Assembly (NCBI GenBank): GCA_963678675.1
Contig: OY783194.1
Coordinates: 9,950,607 to 10,014,606, forward strand
From: Xiphydria camelus
Taxonomy: Eukaryota; Arthropoda; Insecta; Hymenoptera; Xiphydriidae
Direction of reading: 5' to 3'
DNA: 64,000 bases
Made by a program: the position numbers and the translations under genes. The notes beneath the pieces were generated by a model. The model was not told the DNA's origin. It searched no databases and saw only the letters and a program-made list of their open reading frames with translations. Position 1 is the stretch's first letter. Every line of letters begins with the position of its first letter. Shown here piece after piece: positions 1 to 10,141 of this stretch.

Positions 1-142
1 TATCTCGCAGTTGTAAAGCCATAGCTGTCTTTTATAAAATATAATGTTTGTGGTTAGCCATGGTAATGGGAATGTCCTCTCCATACCAATAGTCGCGCCG
101 GGTCTCTCAGATCCACGTGTTTCTATTATGTACCGCAGCTTA
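1..142. other. Left-edge flank, no gene seen
   Basis: Short flank left of the first transposon. An ORF opening at 44 runs into the transposon repeat and has no recognisable domain. The motif around 91-117 (AGTCGCGCCGGG) recurs inverted near 4021-4047, so the flank may belong to an older repeat. Confidence 0.4.
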
Positions 143-831
143 CAAGGAAACGTTTCGAGGCCGCCGCTTCCGATCTTGATGAAACTTCGTAAATTTAAAA
201 TTTATCGAAAAATAAGAGACCTCTATTTTTTTATAGCGGCCCAATTTTGGTTTAAGGGGGTGAAATGGACCCCTGAACTTTCTCCCCCTTCGAGCTATCT
301 CAGAAACGAAGCGAGATAGATGAAAATTTTCAATGTACGTTTTGTTTGATTTTTTGAGTGTAATAAAATGCCCGAAACAGATTTTGAAAAAACGCGTTAT
401 TTAAAAAAAAAAATTTTTTTATCTAATTTTTCGAAATTTCGATTTGGTCATATGGACAAAAATGTAGGAAATTTTATTACAAATTCAACCATTATGATAT
501 GATATATTTCCCTCCTACAGTTTTGCAAATTTCTAACTTTTATGTCTGACAATGAGCGGGCTACCAATATGGACCCCTGAACTTTCACTCCCTTTATTGC
601 AAATATACGATTATTGTATGTGTTGTAAAAATAGGTAGGTTTATATATAAAGTATATAGAATATTATATTTTTTTATAAAAAATCAAATATAAGGTTATG
701 TGTAAATAATTTGTATAGCAGCGAATATATATCTGGAAGATTATATATATACAAAATATTAGTATAAAGATATATATAAATAATTGTGATAATAGTGAGT
801 ATATATATAATGATAAAATAGATGGAAAAAT

Positions 832-1337
832 TTATATATCTTCTTCCTCATTGGCGGAATCCCAATCATTCGGGAATCGTGGCCAATTGCAAGTGGAATG
901 GTTTGGCTTTTGTGGATCCCATTCTCGGAAGTCTTTTAATTTTTCGGGCCAGTTAATGTTTTTCCATTCTTCTGGAGTGTACTGTGAGATGTCAAGTCTC
1001 TCCAGGTACGAGCGATCCGGTGGCGAAGATTCAATCCGGCTTCTCCATTCGTTTTCCTCCTCTATCCGGGCCCGCTGGTTTTCGCAGGCTTCTACAGCCT
1101 CATCATAATACCTCCAGATGGTCTCTTGGAATTCAATTAGCATAAATGTAGATTCATCCCATGGCTCGTCGTCGGGATATGTGCCGTCGAACAGCTCCCG
1201 GAGATGAAAAACATTTTCATCATTACTCCATATCCACACTGTAGATATTTTTCTATAGCTAGCCGCTCCACTTTTTTGTTTGTCGGGTAATATGGATATT
1301 CCATAATTTTTTTTTTCAGGACCGATCTAGTTGACAA
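832..1337 (-). pseudogene. Accessory acidic ORF inside the pogo-like transposon
   Basis: A minus-strand ORF of 135 codons (832-1239), rich in Glu, Asp and Trp, with no family I recognise. An overlapping ORF (1137-1337) ends in sequence that reads naturally into it after a one-base shift near 1240, so the original protein probably began near 1315 with KKKIMEYPYYPTNKK. It is transcribed divergently from the transposase, with the duplicated motif at 1374-1530 between them. It may be a second transposon-encoded protein; it could also be a chance ORF, but its length and composition argue against that. Confidence 0.45.
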
Positions 1338-1373
1338 GAGGTTCCGACTGCCTTCTTTGCGTATGACTATTGA

Positions 1374-1530
1374 CTGTTGGTATAATTAATCGTTTAAATA
1401 TCACGCGCCATGCATCAATAATGTATTTCGATACAAGAAGGTATGACGCGAATGACTTTTGACCGCATGGTATAATGAAACGTTTAAATTTCACGCGCCA
1501 TGCATCAATATTGTATTTCCATACAAGGTC
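1374..1530. repeat. Direct repeat between divergent transposon ORFs
   Basis: Two copies of a roughly 65-bp block (1374-1440 and 1463-1528) share TCACGCGCCATGCATCAATA, then GTATTTC and ATACAAG. They lie in the divergent spacer, so they may be promoter or transposase-binding elements. Confidence 0.7.
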
Positions 1531-1549
1531 CTACCCAACATCGTTACAC

Positions 1550-3246
1550 CAATGACTTCATCATATATAAGGAAGCGAAAGAGGAAGCTTTTTAGTTTGA
1601 ATGTTCAGTTTGTATTGTGCGTAGCAGTTCATATTATTTTTATGGCAATTATAAATCCGATCAATGTGTTAACTTTATTGGTGGCCGTTTTCAATGTACC
1701 AAATCCAAGAGAAACTCCAATGAATAGTGCAGAAGTGCAATTGAAAGATTTATTACAAAATATTATTATACGTAGCATGGAGGATTCATCATTTCGAGTC
1801 GAACATGAAAATAAATTGGAATTGGAAGATTCAATCTAGGATAGTGAAAGGCACGCTGTTAATACTGACTGGCTGGAATCGGATGTCGAGGATGTTCCTC
1901 ACGTAGAAACCTCTATACCTCTCTCCAGAACCATATCCCTGTACACCCGATGAAGAAGTGGTTAGCTTTGAATATAAACAAAGTGCCATAGATTACTGGA
2001 ACAGTGGGAAGAAAGGACGTCGAACCGTAGCAGCAGTTCAACATCAGTTTAAAAAAGTGAAATCTGATAGACAATTACGAAGATGGGCTGCGCAAGTAGG
2101 ACAGGGGGGTACTCAAAATGATAAATTAATACGCATAGCGAAATATACTTTTGATAAATTTGTAGAAGCCAGTAGATCGAAAATAATAGTACATGATGTA
2201 GACCTTAAACGATGGGCTTTACAAGCAAAAGGAGTAGAGAATCTTCCAACCTTCAAAGCAAGTCAAACATGGTTGAGGTCATTCAAGAAAGCATATAAAA
2301 TTGTCTCTTGAAAGATCACAAAGTTTGTAACGAGAAAAAACGTTGAGGGTGAGGAAAGTTTGAAACTACGAAGCCAAGCCTTCGTAGAACAAGTGAAACC
2401 ACTCATTACACAATATGGACCACAAAATGTATTTAACTCTGATCAGAGTGGATTTAATTTAGAAATACATTCTGGCCGAACTTTGGCTACATCGGGGCAA
2501 AAAAAATTGAAGCTGTGGTACAATCAATATCTTCTACAACCCATACCTATACTATACAACCCACCATATCTGCTGATGGAAAACTACTGTCGCCTCTTTA
2601 TGTGGTATTAAAAGAGGCTAGTGGGCAATTGGGAGAACGAGTGCAACAAACCGTTTTTAGGCCGCCAAATGTATACTTCATGGCTTCCAAATCTGGGAAA
2701 CTTAAAACCGATCTCATGAAAACATGGCTGCAAGAAGTTTACTTCCCTAACACTGGACCTACAAGCGTCTTACTGCTGGACTCTTGGAGTGGACAATGTG
2801 AGCGAAGTGTTCGAGAAGCTACACCAGAAGACAAGACCATAATATTAATGACGATCCCAGAAGGCACCACCGGACTAATTCAACCGCTAGACGTATACGG
2901 CTTTCGAATGTGGAAGAATTTTGTAAGGAGGTTTTCAGATATTGTAATTCTTTTCAATTACTATATTAACCTTCATTCGAGAGATAATATTTTTAAACTT
3001 CAATCTCTTACTCATAATCAGTTTTCTTCACCACGGTTTACTAACTATATTAAATATTCGTAGTTCAAGAGTGAATATATATTCGGGAGACCTCCTGAAT
3101 TTGAACATCCCGTAGAATTTTGTTATGCACAGGACTCGGAACCACGATGCCACATATGTGGCGATATTGCCGTTATTACGTGTGCTTGGTGTAAGAAACA
3201 ACTTTGTATGAAACATTTTTTTCACGGAATACCATTATTGTCATAA
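1550..3246 (+). pseudogene. DDE_1 (pogo/CENP-B-like) transposase, broken
   Basis: Encodes a cut-and-paste transposase. In order: an acidic N-terminal stretch (about 1700-1950), a helix-turn-helix DNA-binding half (1958-2311, with SFEYKQSAIDYW), and a DDE_1 catalytic core. Candidate catalytic aspartates sit in FNSDQSGFNLE (about 2430-2462), LLLDSWSGQ (about 2770-2796) and TTGLIQPLDVYGFR (about 2866-2907). The C-terminus (3130-3243) is a cysteine/histidine cluster with CHICGD and CAWCKKQLCMKHFF, probably a zinc finger. Lesions: TAG at 1837-1839, a frameshift near 1930, TGA at 2309-2311, a frameshift near the A-run at 2499-2506, and TAG at 3061-3063. Reading resumes in family-like sequence after each. 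The start is not fixed. Confidence 0.8.
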
Positions 3247-3758
3247 TTATGAGCCATAGAAGTTGAACTTTATTAAATAAAAGAAAAGTGGCATTAAAAT
3301 ACATAGAAGTAATAACCCCCGACCTATCCCGTCACTACCATTGGTAGCCCGCTCATTGTCAGACATAAAAGTTAGAAATTTATAAAACTGTAGGAGGGAA
3401 ATATATCATATCATACATGGTTGAATTTGTAATAAAATTTCCTACATTTTTGTCCATATGACCAAACCGAAATTTCGAAAAATTAGATAAAAAAATTTTT
3501 TTTAATAATGCGTTTTTTCAAAATCTCTCGGGCATTTCATTACACTCAAAAAATCAAACAAAACGTACATTGAAAATTTTCATCTATCTCGCTTCGTTTC
3601 GGAGATAGCTCGAAGGGGGAGAAAGTTCAGGGGTCCATTTCACCCCCTTAAACCAAAATTGGGCCGCTATAGAAAAATAGGGGTCTTATTTTTCGATAAA
3701 CTTTAAATTTACGAAGTTTCATCAAGATCGGAAGCGGCGGCCTCGAAACGTTTCCTTG

Positions 3759-4092
3759 TTAGACGTGGCAACATTGCCAAGCGTGCCACTCCCACTACCT
3801 TCCTAACTTGAGACAGACGTTTTAATTACCTACTCGTATTTTGTTTTTTAAGAAAAATATAACAATGACTCGTTAAAATTGTTATTATTTGTAATATTAT
3901 TTCATTTAGTAAAATACATATTTTCGAAAATGAGTATTATTAATGGTCTGTAATGACATGTCAGTCGATTTTGTTGACAGTAATTAAATTAAAGTTACGA
4001 ACTAACCACAATAATTAGTATTTGGGTCTGTCAGCCCCGGCGCGACTATATTTTCTCAAAAATAAAGCGCGACTAGTCCCGGGTTAATATCA
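3759..4092. other. Spacer, no gene seen
   Basis: AT-rich spacer. It separates the pogo-like element from the point where the family-like sequence of the pseudogene at 4093-10137 stops abruptly, so it may itself be an insertion. A GC-rich patch at 4021-4093 carries repeated GCGCGACTA motifs. Confidence 0.3.
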
Positions 4093-4319
4093 CTGTTCAT
4101 CTTATTTCTGGCTTTTTCGACTTCCTGCAAATGCATGTTATGCTCTAAACTGATTTTATCTTTTTCTTCCCCTGCCAATAAGTTTTTAATTTGTATTTTG
4201 AAGCAGACGCACTTATTACAAGTATCTTTTTTGGCTTTTTTACTTTTAAATTAAATTCTTTCAGCAATATTTTTTTTTATATGAGACAAAGCTAACAGTA
4301 TTTACATTTTCATCTTTGT

Positions 4320-5776
4320 ATATCTATCTATATATATAAAAATGAATGTTTGTCTGTCTGCCTGTCTGTCTGTATGTCTCGTATGCCTTCCTAAACCGTT
4401 CATCCGATTGCGATGAAATTTTGGGAAATGGTTGGACGCATGCCTGCGATGGTTTCTGAGTAAGTAAATCTTATACAGGGTGTTCAAAAAATCCCGGTAC
4501 GGCCGATTATCTCAGCGGGAAAACATTTTAGAGAAAAATATTTAATACAAAACTTTAAGGATTTTCCCTTGGCTACCCAGTGGTCGTATTGGATTTGACC
4601 TTGACCGTGACCTTTAAGGTAATATCAAATGCCTTCCTAAACCGTTCATCCGATTGTGATGAAACTTTGGGGAATGGTTGGACGCATGCCCGCGAAGGTT
4701 TCTTATTGTTAGTAAATCTTATAAAAGGTGTTCAAAAAGTACCGGTACTGATGATTATTATGCCTTCCTAAACCGTTCATCCCATTGCGATGAAAAGTTG
4801 GGGAATGGTTGGACTCATATCCGCGAAGGTTTCTGAGTTAGTAAATCTTATAAAAGGTGTTCGAAAAGTACTGGTACTGATGATTATTATGCCTTCCTAA
4901 ACCGTTCATTCGATTGCGCTGAAAAGTTGGGGAATGGTTGGATGCATGCCCGCGAAGGTTTTTGAGTTAGTAAATCTTATACAGGGTGTTCAAAAAGTAC
5001 AGGTACGGATGATTATTTGCCTTCCTAAACCGTTGATCCGATTGCGATGAAACTTTGGGGAATGGTTGTACGCACATCCGCGAAGGTTTGAGTTAGTAAA
5101 TCTTATACAGGGTGTTCAAAAAGTACCGGTACTGATGATTATTATGCCTTCCTAAACCGTTCATCCGATTGCGATGAAAAGTTGGGAAATGGTTGGACGC
5201 ATGCCCGCGAAGGTTGCTGAGTTAGTAAATCTTATACAGGGTGTTCAAAAAGTACTGGTACGGATAATTATTATGCCTTCCTAAACCGTTCATCCGATTG
5301 CGATGAAAAGTTGGGAAATGGTTGGACGCATGCCCGCGAAGGTTTCTGAGTTAGTAAATCTTATACAGGGTGTTCAAAAAGTACCGGTACGGATGATTAT
5401 TATGCCTTCCTAAACCGTTCATCCGATTGCGATGAAAATTTGGGGAACAGTTGGACGCATATCCGCGAAGGTTTCTGAGTTAGTAAATCTTATACAGGGT
5501 GTTCAAAAAGTCGAACTATACTTGACCTAAATTTGACCTCCGCTGACAATAAAGGTAACATGAAAAAAAAGGTCAAGGACACATTTGAACGTGAAAAAAA
5601 ATTAATTTGACCTCGATATAACCTTGAAGGTCATGGTCAAGGTCAAATCCAATATGACCATTGCGTAGCCCGGGAAAAATACTAAAAGTTTTGTATTAAA
5701 AATGTATTTAAACAATGGTGGACGGACAAAATCAATCCACAATCTACCCGTGCGAAGCCGGGATGGGCTGCTAGTT
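4320..5776 (+). mobile_element. Non-autonomous Helitron-like element
   Basis: Begins with a TCTATATATATAAAAATG-type 5' end followed by a GTCTGTCTGCC repeat, and ends in a short hairpin (CCCG, loop, CGGG near 5747-5762) about 10 bp before CTAGT. That arrangement fits a Helitron 3' end (hairpin then CTRR, inserted between A and T). Most of the interior is the tandem repeat at 4384-5508. No Rep/helicase ORF is present. The exact boundaries are ambiguous by several bases. Confidence 0.55.
4384..5508 (+). repeat. Tandem repeat of about 130 bp, eight units
   Basis: Units start with GCCTTCCTAAACCGTTCATC at about 4384, 4630, 4761, 4891, 5020, 5146, 5275 and 5403, each ending near TTATACAGGGTGTTCAAAAA. 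The first interval is longer because of an extra block (4499-4625) holding TTGACCTTGACC-type motifs. Unit similarity is high, suggesting recent expansion. Confidence 0.9.
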
Positions 5777-5887
5777 TATACATAAGTGTAAGAGTTGTTC
5801 CTTCTGACAAATACTCCTGTCTCTCTTTCTTTGACCTACAATAGTGAGATTATATCGAGGATATTTATTAATGTGACTAATAATGAA

Positions 5888-6275
5888 CTGTACTGTACTT
5901 AGCATTTAACGGGCACTCAGTCCTTTTTGGACCATTGTACCCGAGCCACACTTGGGGCCACTCAGACAGAGAAGAGTTCCCCCCTCCGCCCACGACCCCC
6001 GGTGAGCCCAGGGCCTCCATGCAGATGGCATGCAGGAGTCCCCTAGCCCTCCCAGGTGTCCCAACCAGAGGGGGGCCCCTCCCTGTGTTCACTCACTGGG
6101 GAACGGGGTCCTCCATGCAGAAGCCCCCCCCCCCTCCCGAGTACAGCCGGTCTTAGCTCGATCCCCGGATCCCGGAAAAATTATTTTTCCGCAAGCCTGG
6201 ATTCGAACCCTAGACCTATCGCCCGAGCAGTCTTCGAGAGGCTAGCATTTAGACCACTCGGCTACTGCCGGCGAC
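5888..6275 (-). mobile_element. tRNA-derived SINE
   Basis: On the minus strand the head reads as a tRNA-like RNA polymerase III promoter: A box TAGCCGAGTGG and B box GGTTCGAATCC, with a long class II-type variable region between (Leu/Ser-like). A GC-rich body follows and the tail ends in TACAGTACAG. A perfect 13-bp duplication, GACTAATAATGAA, flanks it at 5875-5887 and 6276-6288. It sits inside pseudogene coding sequence. Several ORFs overlap it but are by-products of its GC-rich body. Confidence 0.9.
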
Positions 6276-6836
6276 GACTAATAATGAAAGTCTTTTGGTC
6301 ATTAGAAATTTTATTGTGGCCACCTACAACACGTCGACGATCAAGTGTTGACAATGTTGTAACCTTGCGCAGTGCTATATTAATACGCTTAGTTGAAATT
6401 CTCAACGTATTGACAAACATGTCTCTGCAAACTATTTTTTGTTAATGGAATATTGCCTAGAAAGCTGGCGTCTTTCAAGATTTTTGGCAACAGTATTTTT
6501 TCTTTTTGCCTTTTCTTCCCTAACGCATGTAGATAAGTATGCTGTTTGAACATTATAGTCCCCTAACTTCCAGTAGTGGCTAAAAAATGTTTTCTTTCTT
6601 CGATAGATACTATTTGGTGGCATTTTAAAACGCAGGCACACATATCGCCCTCCGGCGAGAAGAGTGACACAACTCAAAAGATGCCCATTTTGAGATTATG
6701 TCAGTTATAAATACGTTTGGTGTATCCCCGCGTGCACGCGAAAAACGTCACATCTCTAACTCGTAGTTATTATACATATATCCGCCAGGGGGTAATTGTG
6801 TCAGTTTTATTTCTAGGCTAGTTTATAGTCTTTATG

Positions 6837-6895
6837 GCAAGAACAGTATCACTTTAGTGTTCTGTACTTTTTGAGCTATGTTACTGTTCTTGCCG
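6837..6895. repeat. Short perfect-armed hairpin
   Basis: GGCAAGAACAGTA at 6837 pairs with TACTGTTCTTGCC ending at about 6895. The hairpin lies where the coding match of the surrounding pseudogene breaks, so it may be a tiny insertion or part of one spanning about 6665-6895. Confidence 0.6.
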
Positions 6896-7401
6896 GGGTG
6901 TGATATATTTAACAAACTCTTTTGGTTGCACCAGTTTTCCTTTAGCTGAATTCTTTAACTGTTTGTTACTGTTTCTACACTTTTTCCTTTTTATTCTGTC
7001 CTGTCCCTCGTATTTTCTTTTTCTCCCCTTTTTCGGGCGCCCCTTCTATTCCTTATTTTCTGGTAATGCTGCATCTTGCTCACGAAAAACGTCAGAGGAG
7101 GATTCATCTGGAGAACTGAGACAATAATATTCAATATCTTTGTCACTTTTATTTATATTTATAATATCATGTAGAGTCTGTGAAAGAAATACTTTGTCAA
7201 TAAATAAAATTGAAGTGGCTATAAATTGTTTAAAAATATATATTTGACTTACTTTACTGGTATTAATCTGTACTTCATCACTTCTTTGTATTTCTTCTGA
7301 ATGAATGCATTGCCCATGAACCATTTTTTGACAATTTTCATTCCCAGTACCGCCATCATCGACATTCGTGAATGGCTGTTCTAAAACCTGTAAAGAACAT
7401 A

Positions 7402-8003
7402 CAGGGTCTCCACGTATGTTGTTGACATAGCACGATTTGGCACGTACCGTTTTGTAGACTGTAGGCTGTACGCTATTGGTCGGAGATGCAAGGACGACGA
7501 ACGATTGGCTCTGTCTATCGCCGGCAGACGTCAATACTCACGAGAGAAGTTCCCGAGGGCGTAAAAACCTAGCAGACGAGAAAGTATGGCGGGTGACAGG
7601 TACGCGTAAAGACGCGTTATCACCCTTCCTTCATTACTTCGATTTAACTGAATTTTTACTTTTTATTAACAAGCGCGTCCGAGGATTGAAATAAACGCGA
7701 GGGAAATCGTTTTGCGAATGGAAATATTTTATGAACTTTGAAAATCACGTTTTATTTTCAAAAAATACAATTACTCCGACAAATTCTACTTTGTAAAGAC
7801 GCGTACCCGTCACCCGCCATACTTTTTCGTCTGCTAGGTGTTTACGCCCTAGGGAACTTCTCTCGCGATATTGAAGTCTGCCGGCGATAGACAGAGCTAA
7901 TCGTTCGTCATCCTTGCGTCTCCGACCAATAGCGTACAGCCTACAGTCTACAAAACGCTACGTGCCATATTGTCCTATGTCAACAACATACGTGGAGACC
8001 CTG
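7402..8003. mobile_element. Foldback MITE with TA target duplication
   Basis: Inverted arms of about 205 bp (7402-7610 and 7797-8003) begin CAGGGTCTCCACGTATG and are flanked by TA on both sides. No protein. It lies 14 bp from the acceptor of pseudogene exon 2. Tc1/mariner-type mobilisation is inferred from the TA duplication. Confidence 0.85.
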
Positions 8004-8262
8004 TATTTGCAATAAGGAACCAACTATGTTTTTTTTGCAAACTTGACACATACACAGAGTTTAATAACAATTAAATCGAGATTCGCTGGGCAATATAGGG
8101 TAAACCACCCAGTTATTGGACACTTAAGCATTTTACAACATTTGAGACTGTGTTAAAATGGTATTTTTCTACCTAGAGATATGAGTGGTGGCTTGTTTTA
8201 ATTGAAAATATATTGGCCTTACATTCTAGTAACTTACAATTTTAAATTGGAAAGAATATAAT

Positions 8263-9684
8263 AATAATAATAATAAAAGCGGTTAGGACGCTAATCATCC
8301 CTGAACGCCACCGAAAACTTAATAGTTTTATTGTAGCCCCGCTGTGATTAAGGGTGTACCTTAGATTTGCATCTTGGCCTTTTTGGCCAGTCCACATATC
8401 CATTCCACCCCTAGCTCTCTAGCCCTTTCCAGGCTAGGAAAAGCCTCGCCTATCAGACGGTGTCTATAAGCCCCTAGTGCTGGACATTCCAGCAGCAGGT
8501 GCTGGGCATCTTCCCTCTCCACTTTGCAGTATCGACATCTATCCGTTTCCGATAGACCTAGTCTCCTGCAGTGTGAGTTGAATTTTCCGTGACCAGTTAA
8601 TAGTCTGATTGTAATGCTCAGGCTTATCCTGTTCATGTTCACTAGTAACCTGGCTCTCTTTTGTGCTAGGCGAGGCATTAGATTCCTCGCCTGTCTGCCC
8701 GTTCCTAGATTAGTCCACCGGTGAAAATGCTCCCTGTGGAATTTTCTCTTAATCTCTAACCTGCCCATGGCAAAGGGGACTCCCACTGGCATGAGGTTCT
8801 CCTTTCTGGTGCCCTCTTTCGCTAGTACGTCCGCTATCTCGTTACCATGGACTCCTGTGTGTCCGGGGACCCAAGCAAGAGTAATCTTGTTGGTTTTCCC
8901 TAGAATCTCTAGCACTTCCATAGTCTCCCACACAATCTGTGAATTTGTGCTTGTCCTGTGGAGTGCTTTTATAGCAGCTTGACTGTCAGACCAAATATAA
9001 ATATACTTGTTCGCAGTGCGCTGCTCTACAAGTAGTTCCAGGCAGTGTTTTATTGCCAAGACTTCCGCCTGGAACACTGTGGCTTTGTCTCCCAGGGCGA
9101 TACTTACCCTGAGGTCTTCTTGAGGTCCAAAGACTCCCGCCTTAAAGCGACCCCCGTACCCCGACCCATCGGTGTACCAGTGCCTGACTGTGGGACCCGG
9201 AGTCCTCTTACTAATTTCCCAGTGATTCCTCTCACGTAGGTAGACCACAAAGGCCTTCCTGATCTGGTATTTCCTGGCTATCTTATCCTGTCTCAAGGAC
9301 ATAGATCCTTGATCAAGCACGCCTAGTCTGGTGTGTGCTGTCCTTGCCCTGGTCCACTCCCCAAGGCAGTTCATCCTGTATGCAGAGAGTTCCGCTCTTT
9401 CTCTTATCAAAAGGTCAAGAGGCAGCACATCAAGTGCCACCTCTAGGGCCTCAGTTGGTGTGGATCTCATCGCCCCTGTTGCAGCCCTCAGGAACACGCC
9501 CTGAAGAGCTTTCAACCGGTTTCTTGATTCGATCCTCCCTACTCTTGGCCACCAAATCACTGCTGCATACAGTAATCTTGGCAGTAACACCATTTTGTAC
9601 AGCCACAGACAGACCCTGGGACTAAAGCCCCAGTTTCTGCCCATTGCTCTTCTGCATGCCCATAGCGAGGCATATACCTTCGCT
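8263..9684 (-). mobile_element. 5'-truncated LINE (I/Jockey superfamily)
   Basis: A 14-bp target duplication, GGAAAGAATATAAT, flanks it (8249-8262 and 9685-9698). The minus-strand 3' end carries a (TTA)n tail and the 5' end is truncated within the reverse transcriptase, as is usual for non-LTR insertions. Confidence 0.9.
8361..9684 (-). pseudogene. LINE ORF2 C-terminal half: RT thumb, RNase H, zinc knuckle
   Basis: An open reading frame with no internal stop but lacking endonuclease and the RT active site, so it is 5'-truncated; the first codons of the longer ORF, starting at 9707, come from flanking DNA. RNase H motifs are clear: WYTDGSGYGG (first Asp), QAEVLAIKHCLE (Glu), IWSDSQAAIKAL (Asp), and WVPGHTGVHGNEIAD (His, Asp). 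The C-terminus has CRYCK and HLLLECPA, a CCHC-like knuckle. A carried RNase H points to the I or R1 side of the superfamily. The intact frame suggests a fairly young insertion. Confidence 0.9.
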
Positions 9685-10141
9685 GGAAAGAATATAATTT
9701 TCAACAATAAAAAACTGGAATAAAGTCAAAAAACTTAGTTATTGGACAGTGTTCTTATTTTTTGAAATACTCAATCCAGTAATTGGACAGTCAAGAATCA
9801 ATAAGCCAGGTACGGTTTTTGATAATATTTATTTAAGTAAAAACTAGGAATCTTGTTTTTATTTATTTAAATCAGACTGTCCAATAATTGCAAGGTATCC
9901 AATAACTGGGTGGATTACCCTACTAAAAGCTGTATCAGTGATATAAATATACCGTTTATGGTTGTAAGTAGACAAACGCTGTAAAAATTTTCATAATAAT
10001 TTTAGGTTATGAAAGTAAACTTTAAATAAACATTATTTCAGTCAACTTACCAATGTTCCACAGTTTTCCTGAACTTCTTGCGAAATTCCTATTGACTTTC
10101 CTCTTTCTACTATCAACATTGTTCTGTTGCAATACATTTTG

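Larger units (their letters stand above)
143..3758 (+). mobile_element. Pogo/CENP-B-like DNA transposon with long inverted repeats
   Basis: The ends form inverted repeats of about 420 bp (143-570 and 3338-3758) that begin CAAGGAAACG and match at most positions. Inside lie a plus-strand transposase pseudogene and a divergent minus-strand ORF. A TA lies directly left of the element and TTA directly right, which fits a TA target, but the exact ends are not certain. The coding region carries several stops and frameshifts, so this copy is dead. Assignment to the pogo/Tigger (DDE_1) group rests on the protein; TIRs this long are unusual for that group. Confidence 0.8.
8098..9920. mobile_element. 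TA-flanked DNA element split by a LINE
   Basis: Ends are GGGTAAACCACCCAGTTATT on the left and, reverse-complemented, GGGTAATCCACCCAGTTATT on the right, each bordered by TA. TTATTGGACA-type motifs recur near both ends (8114, 9738, 9780, 9885) and look like subterminal transposase-binding sites. After removing the LINE at 8263-9684 only about 400 bp remain, so it is a MITE. Confidence 0.75.
4093..10137 (-). pseudogene. Transposon-riddled multi-exon gene of an insect multi-copy family (DUF7869-like)
   Basis: Function unknown. Minus-strand pieces line up in one order. Exon 1, 10051-10137 (ATG at 10137, donor GTAAGT). Exon 2, 7253-7387 (45 codons, phase 0). Exon 3 from 7177, with in-frame TAG at 7046-7048, then KGRPKKGRKRKYEGQD and more basic sequence to about 6896. 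Next 6432-6660 with FFSHYWKLGDYNVQTAYL, then 6289-6400 reading ISNDQKTFIISR in another frame. Beyond the SINE, 5774-5875 reads FIISHINKYPR, then YLSEGTTLTLMYKL after a frameshift. Beyond the Helitron-like element, 4093-4319 reads AKKDTCNKC and HLQEVEKARNKMNSDI. This order matches my memory of multi-copy insect proteins carrying DUF7869. Exon 1 is the least certain link. It has the same orientation as PTPA and lies downstream of PTPA exon 4. Confidence 0.6.

Noticed and set aside
4384..5508. Regular repeats with spacers, CRISPR-like at first sight
   Set aside because: Units of about 130 bp are contiguous and similar along their length, with no unique spacers; the context is eukaryotic.
6196..6275. 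tRNA-Leu/Ser gene on the minus strand
   Set aside because: A and B boxes are good, but the sequence continues into a 388-bp SINE with a 13-bp target duplication.
5877..6445. Several overlapping Pro-rich ORFs
   Set aside because: They fall in the GC-rich SINE body on both strands and share no homology-like features.
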